In this document: in pieces, positions 1-6,203 of the stretch
Layout of the letters: every line of letters starts with the position of its first letter
Numbering within the stretch: the stretch's first letter is position 1
NCBI GenBank assembly: GCA_028704125.1
Contig: JAQVLM010000123.1
Coordinates: 1 to 8,079, forward strand
From: Opitutales bacterium
Lineage (GTDB): Bacteria > Verrucomicrobiota > Verrucomicrobiia > Opitutales > JAFGAQ01
Direction of reading: 5' to 3'
Length of the DNA: 8,079 bases
Translations under genes and position numbers: made by a program
Notes under the pieces: generated by a model
Told to the model about the DNA's origin: nothing
Databases searched by the model: none
Seen by the model: only the letters and a program-made list of their open reading frames with translations

Positions 1-409
1 CTGCGCGGGAGACATGACATTTGTCTCCAACGCCGAACCGGAAGTACGGGCCAGGGGTGTGATGATGAGCTCTGGCACGATTTCACTGGTCTGTGCGTTG
101 GCCGCGATTCCGGGCATTCTGGTTTACCGGACCAATCCGATCACCTACGGAATGGCAAAGATACTCGTGAGCATCCGGATCGTGGGCATCGCCAACATCC
201 TGCTCGGAGAATTCATCCATCCGGAATTCCTACAAGGCCGCATGCACCCCGCACGTATGGCCGCCGTGTTGGACCGCCAGCTCCACGACAACGGGACATT
301 GGAACGCACCAGAGCGCTGAGCACCAAGCTGCGATCAATCCTTTCACACCCGGACTCCGTCAGCCCCGAAAGTTGGATCGCGGGCCATCTGATTGAGTCT
401 CCCCCTTGA
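1..409 (+). CDS. lpxB: Lipid-A-disaccharide synthase, C-terminal part (5' end outside window)
   Basis: This is the 3' part of a gene already open at the window edge; the first full codon begins at base 2 and the stop is TGA at 407-409. About 135 residues are visible. The segment reading MSSGTISLVCALAAIPG, then VYRTNPITYGMAK, then a stretch with GIANILLGEFIHPEFLQ, matches the conserved C-terminal half of LpxB (glycosyltransferase family 19), where the usual forms are SGTATLE, VYRxxPLTY and LPNILAGxxVVPELLQ. LpxB joins UDP-diacylglucosamine to lipid X at the inner face of the cytoplasmic membrane to make the lipid A disaccharide, so the cell should have an outer membrane with lipid A. The usual Glu after SGTxTLE is replaced (SGTISLVCA), a modest divergence. 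The N-terminal catalytic half cannot be judged. The next gene starts 59 bases downstream on the same strand. Confidence 0.85.
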   Translation, partial: CAGDMTFVSNAEPEVRARGVMMSSGTISLVCALAAIPGILVYRTNPITYGMAKILVSIRIVGIANILLGEFIHPEFLQGRMHPARMAAVLDRQLHDNGTLERTRALSTKLRSILSHPDSVSPESWIAGHLIESPP

Positions 410-468
410 TCCGCCCGACACATCGGGGTCCATAAGTAGCGTCAAACCACCTCATCTCTATTCCTGTC

Positions 469-1359
469 ATGCCCCAACCACACCGCATTCTCTCCATCGG
501 CGAAATCCTCTGGGATTGCCTTCCTCAGGGTCTCTTTCTGGGAGGCGCCCCATTGAACGTAGCTTATCATGTGCGAAAACTCGGAGGCGATAGCACCATT
601 CTATCCCGCATCGGGTCGGACTTCCTCGGCGATCAGGCCATGATCCGGATCCGCAACTCCGGAATCGATGACGCCCTTATCGGACGGGACACCGAACTAC
701 CGACCGGATACGTCAATGCCACAATCGATGACAATGGAGATGCCCACTACGAGTTCCCGGAGGAGGTCGCGTGGGACGCCATCCACCGCAACCCCGTCAA
801 TGAAGCCTGGTTCTCCACATGGGACGTGATTGTGTTCGGAACCCTCGCACTTCGCCGTGCACCAAACCGCGAATTCGTGAGTCGCTTTCTCACCAACAGT
901 CCCGGTCTCAAGATCTGCGACATTAACCTGCGGCCGCCTTTTCAGGACCGCATGGAAATCCTCGACATTGCGTCCAAGGCCGATGTTCTGAAAATGAATC
1001 AAGCGGAAGGCGCTTTTCTCCTCGGGATGCGTCCGGGTTCGATGCCGGCTGAGGTCCTGCTGCGCAAGGTCAGTGACTTTTTTGAAGACAAGCCGGTCTG
1101 CATTACATTGGGCGGTCAGGGCGCACTTTTCCGGGCACCCGGATCCATGCCAATCCGTGCACACGCACCGGTAGCAGAGGTTATTGACACGGTGGGATCG
1201 GGTGACGCTTTCACTGCGGCGCTGGTGATCGCGTTTGCCGATGACGGCAATATCTCAGTGCAAGATCTCGAATGGTGCTGCAAGGTGGGCACCACCGTAG
1301 CGACAAAACCGGGAGCCATGCCGCACTACCCTGCGCCCATACGCCAAAGATTCACCTGA
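469..1359 (+). CDS. PfkB-family carbohydrate kinase (fructokinase-like)
   Basis: This encodes a 296-residue cytoplasmic sugar kinase, a normal length for the PfkB/ribokinase family. It opens with the IGEILWDCLP motif (residues 10-19) typical of fructokinase-like members. The first family signature, GGAPLNVAYHVRKLGG, lies at 25-40. The second signature, DTVGSGDAF, lies at 240-248, with Asp246 as the expected catalytic base and the GSGD turn forming the anion hole. Family members transfer the ATP gamma-phosphate to a hydroxymethyl group of a sugar. The motif style suggests fructose, but the substrate cannot be fixed from sequence, and no sugar transporter or glycosidase adjoins it to help. There is no strong Shine-Dalgarno sequence before the ATG at 469; this start was chosen because the IGE motif follows immediately. 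Ribokinase or another PfkB sugar kinase remains possible. Confidence 0.88.
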   Translation: MPQPHRILSIGEILWDCLPQGLFLGGAPLNVAYHVRKLGGDSTILSRIGSDFLGDQAMIRIRNSGIDDALIGRDTELPTGYVNATIDDNGDAHYEFPEEVAWDAIHRNPVNEAWFSTWDVIVFGTLALRRAPNREFVSRFLTNSPGLKICDINLRPPFQDRMEILDIASKADVLKMNQAEGAFLLGMRPGSMPAEVLLRKVSDFFEDKPVCITLGGQGALFRAPGSMPIRAHAPVAEVIDTVGSGDAFTAALVIAFADDGNISVQDLEWCCKVGTTVATKPGAMPHYPAPIRQRFT

Positions 1360-1396
1360 GCATTGAACAGAAACCAGCAACCATTGATCAGATGCC

Positions 1397-1969
1397 ATGA
1401 ATCCCTTCAACACAATGTATCGCATCCTCACAACATGGCTGATTGGCGGACTCGCCTTCTCCGCTTCTGCCGATAGCACATCGGAAACCGACGACCTCCA
1501 CCTCGGAGACATCGCAGTTCCCTCAATTAAGACGACGCCATCCACTCCCGAACCGATCACCCCGGATGTTTCCCTCAATCTCCCCGACGGAGAACCGGAT
1601 AAGGACACGGTTGTTCTGGATCCGGTCATCATCCGGCCCTTTGATTCGGTAACCGAGCAATTCACGAAGCTCTTCAACGATGAAAGGCTTCACTTTCTCA
1701 CCCGCAAGGGGGTGGCAGCAGAACTAGTGACCAGCCTCATTCCGGAATGGGATCGTCTCTTTTTGAATCGCTGGACCCTTCCCTTTTTCGGAATCAGCAA
1801 CGAAGAACGGGCCTATCAACTGGCCCGTGAACGCTACCTCCTCAAGACGCTTGACCGCAACCAGCGCATCCTCGAGTCCAGAAGACTCAGCGATCCGGAC
1901 TACTACCGGCAAAACCGCGACTTGCAGCTCGAGCTGTTCAAGATGGCTCAGCAAGCCCGCACATTCTAA
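1397..1969 (+). CDS. Unrecognised exported protein
   Basis: This is a 190-residue protein that I do not recognise. The N-terminus (about residues 1-25) looks like a Sec signal peptide: Arg9, a hydrophobic core LTTWLIGGLAFSA, and an Ala-Ser-Ala cleavage site before Asp26. ATG codons at 1397 and 1415 are both possible starts; the second gives a tighter signal peptide. A Pro/Thr/Asp-rich low-complexity stretch follows (about 30-75), then a charged and probably mostly helical C-terminal half with a Trp/Phe-rich patch near 115-125 and DPDYYRQNRDLQLELFKMAQQ-like helix at the end. No cysteine pair, lipobox or catalytic motif was seen. It most likely resides in the periplasm or on an envelope surface. 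It lies 37 bases after the kinase and 8 bases before the SAM hydrolase gene, so it is probably co-transcribed with them. Function unknown. Confidence 0.75.
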   Translation: MNPFNTMYRILTTWLIGGLAFSASADSTSETDDLHLGDIAVPSIKTTPSTPEPITPDVSLNLPDGEPDKDTVVLDPVIIRPFDSVTEQFTKLFNDERLHFLTRKGVAAELVTSLIPEWDRLFLNRWTLPFFGISNEERAYQLARERYLLKTLDRNQRILESRRLSDPDYYRQNRDLQLELFKMAQQARTF

Positions 1970-1977
1970 AAAGGCGC

Positions 1978-2799
1978 ATGAGCAGCGGAACCACCCACGC
2001 GAAGCCCCCCATCATCGGTATTCTCACCGATTTTGGGTATCTCGACGGTTACGTGGCCTCCATGAAAGCTGCGCTGCTTCGGCATTGTCCAAACGCCAAC
2101 CTCATTGACATCACCCATTCAATCGAACCGGGTGACATCCGGCGCGGATCCTGGGTGCTCGGAACCTGTGCGGGTGATTTCCGGCCCGGATGCTGGTTCC
2201 TCGCAGTGGTGGATCCTGGGGTGGGAACCGATCGAAAGGCGATTGCCATCCAGATCGGCCCCCACTTCTTTGTTCTGCCCGACAACGGACTGATCAGCCA
2301 CACCCGGCTGAGGCTTGGCCCACCTTCGAGGATTCACCGCATCGACCGGACCCGGTGCCTCGGCAACCATCCGGTTTCTCCGACTTTTCATGGTCGGGAT
2401 CTCTTCGCTCCCGTTCTCGGCATGCTGGCATCCGGATCGATCCAGTTGGAGGATATCGGTCCGCCAATGTCTCAGCCAATCCTGCTCAAGCTCCCGACCC
2501 CTTCTCTCAACGATACGGGCGAAGCCGAAGGATCGGTCGACGCAATCGACCGTTTTGGAAACCTCATCACCAATATCCCGGAGCACTGGGCAAAACACTT
2601 CACCCAAACGGGCACCAGTGTGCGAATTGCAAATTGGAATCTACCCCTTCTCTCCACCTTTGGAAATGCCCCTCCACAAACCGGACTTGCCTATTGGGGC
2701 TCATCCGGTTTTCTTGAGATTGCTCTCAACCGGGGAAACGCGGCTCAGGAATGGTCCATCGGGATCGATACCCCCGTGCAGATTCGACACAGAACCTGA
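1978..2799 (+). CDS. S-adenosylmethionine hydrolase (adenosine-forming), DUF62 family
   Basis: This 273-residue cytoplasmic enzyme belongs to the DUF62 family (SAM hydroxide adenosyltransferases, related to the SAM-dependent chlorinase and fluorinase). Family members split SAM with water into adenosine and methionine. Visible motifs are TDFGYLDGYVASMK (17-30), VVDPGVGTDRKAI (77-89), PDNGL (101-105), TFHGRDLFAP (136-145), DRFGNLITNI (about 190-200) and a C-terminal GSSGFLEIALNRGNAA. The catalytic triad described for the archaeal family member PH0463 (Asp68, Arg75, His127) maps to Asp79, Arg86 and His138 with identical spacing, which favours hydrolysis over halogenation. The start is 8 bases after the preceding stop, with a weak purine run AAAAAGG between them. 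Its physiological purpose is poorly understood across the family, and the neighbours do not clarify it. Confidence 0.92.
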   Translation: MSSGTTHAKPPIIGILTDFGYLDGYVASMKAALLRHCPNANLIDITHSIEPGDIRRGSWVLGTCAGDFRPGCWFLAVVDPGVGTDRKAIAIQIGPHFFVLPDNGLISHTRLRLGPPSRIHRIDRTRCLGNHPVSPTFHGRDLFAPVLGMLASGSIQLEDIGPPMSQPILLKLPTPSLNDTGEAEGSVDAIDRFGNLITNIPEHWAKHFTQTGTSVRIANWNLPLLSTFGNAPPQTGLAYWGSSGFLEIALNRGNAAQEWSIGIDTPVQIRHRT

Positions 2800-2829
2800 T
2801 TTCCGTCCGGGCTGAGGCTCATTCAACGG

Positions 2830-3795
2830 ATGAAAACCATGCTCCATATCATTCTGGCAATCGCCGGGATTCTGCTCCTGCTCTGGCTGCTTGGCCCCAG
2901 ACAACGCATATCCTCTCTGTCCATTCCACTCCCCGAGGTTCCCGAAAACTGGGAGGACCTCTGGATCACTTCCGAATCCGCACACAATGATCTCAAGGAT
3001 GGAGTGGCCAAACAAGTGATATGGGCCAATCCCGGGACTCGCGCGGTAACGGAGTGGTCCGTCGTCTACCTTCACGGATTTTCAACCAGCCGTCAGGAGA
3101 TCAGCCCGGTCTGCGAGAAAGTCGCCCAGGCAATGGGTGCCAACCAGTATTTCAACCGATTCAAAGGGCACGGGCACATCACTCCCGACCCAATGGCACA
3201 AGTCGACCTCGACGACTGGATGGAGGACACTGCCGAGGCGTTGGCAATCGGAAGCCGCATTGGGAACAAAGTGCTGCTCATCGGATCCTCCCACGGAGCA
3301 CTCCTCGCCTTATGGGCTGCCCATCATTACCCGGACAGCCCAATCGGAGCGCTCGTGCTGCTTGCCCCCAATTTCGCACCTTCCGATAAACGCGCCCGTT
3401 TGCTCCTCCAACCCTGGGCCCGGCAGATCATCCCATCCATCATGGGCCCACGCAATTCTGAGCCCCAGAATTCCTCACACGCCTATTTCTGGCACCTCCG
3501 CTATCCAATCGAGGCGCTTTTTCCGCTCATGGCACAAGTCGACTACATGGACCGCCTCGACCTTTCCACGATCCCGCATCCGGTTCTCATGTTCTACGCA
3601 GAGGATGATCAAATCGTTCAAAGCCCTCTCATCATCAAACGCTTTGCCGGGTTGAAGAACCCGCACAATCGTCTCCAGCTCGTGGAGGGATGCGGAGACC
3701 GCAACCAGCACACGCTCGCGGGAGACATCCTCTCTCCCGCAACCACAACATCCGTGGTCGATGCCATCTTGGCCTACGTCGTCGAATTGAATTGA
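2830..3795 (+). CDS. Membrane-anchored alpha/beta-hydrolase (serine hydrolase/esterase-like)
   Basis: This 321-residue protein has an N-terminal hydrophobic segment (residues 5-21, HIILAIAGILLLLWLLG) followed by Pro-Arg. It looks like an uncleaved anchor or signal segment, so the enzyme probably sits in the inner membrane facing the periplasm. An alpha/beta-hydrolase fold follows. YLHGFSTSRQE (80-90) supplies the oxyanion-loop HGF motif, RFKGHGH (110-116) is a typical next turn, the nucleophile elbow is GSSHG (152-156) with Ser154, the acid is Asp259 or Asp260 in FYAEDDQIV, and the base is His294 in RNQHTLAG. The full triad is therefore present. The substrate cannot be predicted; lysophospholipase- or carboxylesterase-like activity is plausible. 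It starts 30 bases after the SAM hydrolase gene with no clear ribosome binding site. Met4 (2839) is an alternative start. Confidence 0.85.
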   Translation: MKTMLHIILAIAGILLLLWLLGPRQRISSLSIPLPEVPENWEDLWITSESAHNDLKDGVAKQVIWANPGTRAVTEWSVVYLHGFSTSRQEISPVCEKVAQAMGANQYFNRFKGHGHITPDPMAQVDLDDWMEDTAEALAIGSRIGNKVLLIGSSHGALLALWAAHHYPDSPIGALVLLAPNFAPSDKRARLLLQPWARQIIPSIMGPRNSEPQNSSHAYFWHLRYPIEALFPLMAQVDYMDRLDLSTIPHPVLMFYAEDDQIVQSPLIIKRFAGLKNPHNRLQLVEGCGDRNQHTLAGDILSPATTTSVVDAILAYVVELN

Positions 3796-3832
3796 AATTG
3801 CCTTTCAGCCCCGTCTCATTATCGCAGCTATC

Positions 3833-4985
3833 ATGATCACGCCAGAAACCCTTTCCCAAGTCGAAGAAATAGCAAAGCGAGCCGGATACCTATGGAGGTT
3901 TCTTTGACTTGGCGGGCAAAAAACTCCGCATAGAAGAAATTGAGAACCAGATGTCCATGCCAGGCTTCTGGGATAAGCAGGAACAGGCTCAGGCACTGTC
4001 CACCCAATTGAGTGTGCTCAAGGACACCGTCGGCAATGCCGGGCAATTCCAGCAGAGCCTCGACGACTTGCGCACCATGATCGAGCTCGTTGGCGAAGCC
4101 GACGATGACGAAGGCGCTCAGTATGAAGCCGAGATCCACTCGACCCTGGCTTCGCTGACCACCCAGCTCGATCAGATGGAACTCCAGTCTTTCCTGACCG
4201 GACCGCATGACAGTTGCAACGCGATTCTCACGATTCACGCTGGAGCGGGTGGCACCGAATCCTGCGATTGGGCCGACATGCTCTTTCGCATGTATTCCCG
4301 ATGGACCGAACGCGCCGGTTTCACCTGCGAGATCCAGGACCTCCAGGACGGGGACGAGGCCGGACTCAGCCGCGCCATTCTCCGCATCGTGGGCAAGAAC
4401 GCCTATGGATACTGCAAAGCTGAACGCGGCGTCCATCGCCTCGTCCGCATCAGTCCCTTCGATTCCAACAAACGCCGCCACACTTCGTTTTGCTCGGTGG
4501 ACGTCATAGCCGAAATCGAAGAGGACCTGGACATTGAAATCCGGGATGAAGACCTCCGGGTCGACACGTACCGATCCAGCGGTAAGGGTGGACAGCACGT
4601 CAATAAGACCGATTCAGCGGTCCGGTTGACCCACTTGCCCACCGGCCTGGTCGTCGCCTGCCAAAACGAGCGATCCCAGATCAAGAACAAGGAAACTGCG
4701 ATGAAAACCCTCAAGTCGCGGATCTTTGAGCTCAAGGAAGACGAGAAACGGTCCGAAATGGAAAGATTCTATGGAGAAAAGGGTGCAATCGGATGGGGCA
4801 ACCAAATCCGGAGCTATGTCTTCCAACCCTACCAGATGGTCAAAGATCTGCGGACCGGAGTGGAGACCTCGAATGTCCAGGGAGTGATGGATGGTGACAT
4901 CAACGCCTTCATCCATGCATGGCTGCGCGCGGGTGGACCGAAAGTCCGTGCCAATGCCCAGTCCGGCCATTCATCCGAAGAATAA
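3833..4985 (+). CDS. prfB: Peptide chain release factor 2, with +1 programmed frameshift
   Basis: This gene encodes release factor 2, which ends translation at UGA and UAA. It must be read as a join: codons 1-24 from ATG 3833 to CTT 3902-3904, then a skip of T3905, then frame +1 from GAC 3906 to TAA 4983-4985, giving 383 residues. After the shift the protein reads DLAGKKLRIEEIENQM and continues into a full RF2. The stop-recognition tripeptide is SPF at 207-209 and the peptidyl-hydrolysis motif GGQ is at 252-254, both two residues later than in E. coli RF2. The position equivalent to E. coli residue 246, just before the GGQ loop, is Ser248. A C-terminal tail of about 17 residues (PKVRANAQ onward) extends past the usual end. 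The upstream frame is closed by TGA at 3788-3790 and no other ATG is available, which fixes the start. The gene's own terminator codon is UAA, readable by both release factors. It is last in the plus-strand gene run. Confidence 0.97.
3893..3908 (+). promoter_or_regulatory. prfB autoregulatory +1 frameshift element
   Basis: The sequence TGGAGGTTTCTTTGAC contains an internal Shine-Dalgarno-like GGAGG (3894-3898), a 3-base spacer TTT, the slippery codon CTT and an in-frame TGA followed by C. This is the same arrangement and spacing as the E. coli prfB signal (AGGGGG, TAT, CTT, TGA, C). In the known mechanism, low RF2 lets the ribosome pause at UGA and slip forward one base, making more RF2, while ample RF2 terminates at codon 25. 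Confidence 0.96.
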
Positions 4986-5013
4986 GCCTCGGGTTGTGCC
5001 CAGCCTTGAGGCT
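4985..5013 (+). terminator. Weak hairpin just after prfB
   Basis: A 6-bp stem, AGCCTC (4985-4990) with GAGGCT (5008-5013), encloses a 17-base loop that can form a nested GGG/CCC hairpin. It begins on the last base of the prfB stop codon. No T-run follows, so a role in intrinsic termination is doubtful; a 3' end processing or Rho-dependent context is equally possible. A second small hairpin, GTGGA/TCCAC, lies at 5025-5039. Confidence 0.25.
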
Positions 5014-5345
5014 ATCCGTCTCCCGTGGAATCCCTCCACACGCAAACGATCGAAACGAACAGGGCACAGACCAGCAACAAAGGTAAGCACTTTCGCATAA
5101 ATAGCTTTCCCACAACCGCGATGCATCCCGACTCCTTCAGAACACACCCCGTCAATTGCTGAATAAGAAAACTTGCCACCCCTTTTCCGTCAAAACATAA
5201 ACCCTATCCGCACAATTCTGTGACAGACTGCTCAATTGGATATTTATATCCGGATTAAATACATTATATAAATGCAATAACCTCTTCCGGTTGGAGGGGA
5301 TTTGACCAATCGTTTGCGTGATTTGAGTCTGGGCGAGACCAATTG
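4986..5345. other. Intergenic region between prfB and msrB, no gene recognised
   Basis: This stretch of about 360 bases contains no reading frame that resembles a protein and no RNA gene that I recognise. It begins with two small hairpins after prfB, passes through unremarkable sequence, and turns clearly AT-richer from about 5157 to 5280. That AT-rich part holds two palindromes and -10-like hexamers and is the best place for the msrB promoter. A GGAGGGG run at 5293-5299 lies further down but is only 2 bases from the nearest TTG codon. Confidence 0.6.
5217..5251. promoter_or_regulatory. Paired palindromes, possible operator, upstream of msrB
   Basis: Two perfect palindromes stand close together: TCTGTGACAGA (5217-5227) and GGATATTTATATCC (5238-5251). 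Their centres are about 22 bases apart, close to two turns of the helix. A GTGACA hexamer in the first resembles a -35 box, and TATATC (5245-5250) or TATAAA (5267-5272) could serve as -10, though no pair has ideal spacing. They may be operator sites or simply promoter-region AT structure. Confidence 0.3.
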
Positions 5346-5405
5346 ATGGTTATGGGAATGAGTGTTCTTCCGGACGCAATAAAGACGGTTCCGGAGGAGC
5401 CTTAG
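5346..5405 (+). CDS. Possible 19-codon leader peptide before msrB
   Basis: An ATG at 5346 opens a 19-codon frame, MVMGMSVLPDAIKTVPEEP, ending with TAG at 5403-5405, three bases before the GTG start of msrB. It overlaps the last base of a TGA that closes another short frame running from TTG 5302. Its codons cover the whole hairpin that could mask the msrB ribosome binding site, so translating it could open that hairpin and couple to msrB. No clear Shine-Dalgarno precedes it, and a frame this short can arise by chance. It resembles no leader peptide I know. Confidence 0.2.
   Translation: MVMGMSVLPDAIKTVPEEP
5364..5400 (+). promoter_or_regulatory. Hairpin that can mask the msrB ribosome binding site
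   Basis: Bases 5364-5374 (GTTCTTCCGGA) can pair with 5390-5400 (TCCGGAGGAGC) to form an 11-bp stem including two G-U pairs, with a 15-base loop (5375-5389). The 3' arm contains the msrB Shine-Dalgarno GGAGGAG (5393-5399). In RNA the site would be sequestered unless the hairpin is melted. Pairing was checked by hand base by base; no folding energy was computed. Confidence 0.4.
5393..5399 (+). promoter_or_regulatory. Strong Shine-Dalgarno site of msrB
   Basis: GGAGGAG ends 9 bases before GTG 5409 and 15 bases before ATG 5415, which favours the GTG start. It is the clearest ribosome binding site in the window, unlike the weak or absent sites of the other genes. It lies in the 3' arm of the hairpin at 5364-5400. 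Confidence 0.65.
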
Positions 5406-5408
5406 AGT

Positions 5409-5966
5409 GTGCCCATGAAACCAGCCCTGTTGATGCTTCTGTTGCTTATGCCAAACGCCACCTCATTTTCAGATGATTCCATCGAGCAAAAGGAATCATG
5501 CACTCCCAAAGCATGTGGACTTCCTCAGGACGATGCATCGCTCAGGAGACTGCTGACTCCCGAACAATACCGGATTGTAAGGCTTAACGGCACGGAGCGT
5601 CCCTTTGACAATGCTTTCTGGAACCACAAAGCCGAAGGAATATATGTCGACGTGGTGTCAGGAGAGCCCTTGTTCAGTTCGACTGCGAAATTCGATTCGG
5701 GAAGCGGTTGGCCGAGTTTCTTTGAGCCGATTTCGGCAGAGGCCTTGGTCGAAATCGAAGACCCGAGCCATGGTATGCGAAGAATCGAAGTACGGTCCAA
5801 GAAGGCCGACTCGCATCTCGGGCATGTATTTCCCGATGGGCCGGATCCATCGGGATTGCGATACTGCATCAATTCAGCATCCCTACGGTTTGTTCCAAAG
5901 GAGGAGTTGAAGGAATCGGGATACGAAGCCTATCTGCGGCTCTTTGAAGTCGATGATTCCAAGTAG
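5409..5966 (+). CDS. msrB: Peptide-methionine (R)-S-oxide reductase, exported, zinc-free type
   Basis: This 185-residue protein repairs oxidised methionine by reducing the R-sulfoxide. A signal-peptide-like N-terminus (residues 1-21, Lys4 then a Leu/Met core) suggests a periplasmic enzyme. The MsrB domain spans about 48-180: GIYVDVVSGEPLF (77-89), KFDSGSGWPSFFEP (94-107), HLGHVFPDGP (136-145) and RYCINSASLRF (151-161), with catalytic Cys153. The four zinc-binding Cys of the E. coli type are replaced (Asp81, Ser84, Ser130, Ala133), as in the zinc-free domain of Neisseria PilB, which the sequence resembles. The position of the common resolving Cys, in the GWPSF block, is Ser99. The only other Cys are Cys31 and Cys36, just after the signal peptide. 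GTG 5409 is preferred because GGAGGAG at 5393-5399 lies 9 bases upstream; ATG 5415 is the alternative. The stop is TAG. No thioredoxin-like partner or msrA adjoins it. Confidence 0.93.
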   Translation: MPMKPALLMLLLLMPNATSFSDDSIEQKESCTPKACGLPQDDASLRRLLTPEQYRIVRLNGTERPFDNAFWNHKAEGIYVDVVSGEPLFSSTAKFDSGSGWPSFFEPISAEALVEIEDPSHGMRRIEVRSKKADSHLGHVFPDGPDPSGLRYCINSASLRFVPKEELKESGYEAYLRLFEVDDSK

Positions 5967-6203
5967 GGGCAAATATTCCGCTCACCTAATGAGCGATCCC
6001 AGAGGCAATGGCGGGAAGTCCACATCCTTGAGTCGCCATTGGGATCTGCATGGGAATCCGGATCACTTGCTTAGTTTAGCTTCGTCGGCATTTCGACGGG
6101 TCCTCTACGATCTCCGGTTAGGTAACGACTTCCGCACACAGCTTGCAAGAGGCTTCCTTGTTAGGGATTGAAATCCGAAACATGGCCTGTTTTCATTCCG
6201 GTC
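5967..6203 (+). other. Structured intergenic region between msrB and the ABC ATPase gene
   Basis: This region has several hand-verified inverted repeats. Hairpin 1 is CGCTCA/TGAGCG (5979-5984 with 5990-5995, 5-base loop). Hairpin 2 pairs GATCCC (5995-6000) with GGGATC (6041-6046) and AATGGCG (6007-6013) with CGCCATT (6034-6040), giving 13 bp with a 6-base one-sided bulge and a 20-base loop; it shares only base 5995 with hairpin 1. Hairpin 3 is CGTCG/CGACG (6083-6087 with 6094-6098), possibly enclosed by CCGGA/TCCGG (6059-6063 with 6114-6118). None is followed by a T-run, so they are not standard intrinsic terminators. A 60-codon frame from ATG 5989 to 6171 crosses them, but its product resembles no known protein. 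An unrecognised small RNA or 3' UTR structure is possible. Confidence 0.35.

Noticed and set aside
414..427. A small hairpin CCCGA-CACA-TCGGG just after lpxB as a terminator
   Set aside because: The stem is only 5 bp, no T-run follows, and the next gene is close on the same strand.
1366..1379. The 14-mer AACAGAAACCAGCA appears both here and at about 6235
   Set aside because: Two copies of a 14-mer in 8 kb are not far from chance. One copy is inside a coding region and the other intergenic, with no extended similarity around them.
3891..3910. The TGA inside prfB as a sign of a pseudogene
   Set aside because: The stop, slippery codon, spacing and Shine-Dalgarno-like sequence match the known RF2 frameshift element exactly, and the rest of the protein is intact.
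3837..4598. A 253-codon open frame on the minus strand opposite prfB
   Set aside because: It is antisense to the conserved RF2 sequence, its translation has no recognisable motifs, and it is explained by codon bias of prfB. Long antisense frames also occur opposite the kinase and SAM hydrolase genes for the same reason.
5944..6171. A 75-codon plus-strand frame (or 60 codons from ATG 5989) after msrB
   Set aside because: It overlaps the end of msrB, has no ribosome binding site, resembles no known protein, and runs through hairpins better explained as non-coding structure. I treat it as chance with low certainty.
6159..6174. TTAGGGATTGAAATCC, reminiscent of the 3' end of some CRISPR repeats
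   Set aside because: It occurs once only, with no regularly spaced copies and no cas genes.
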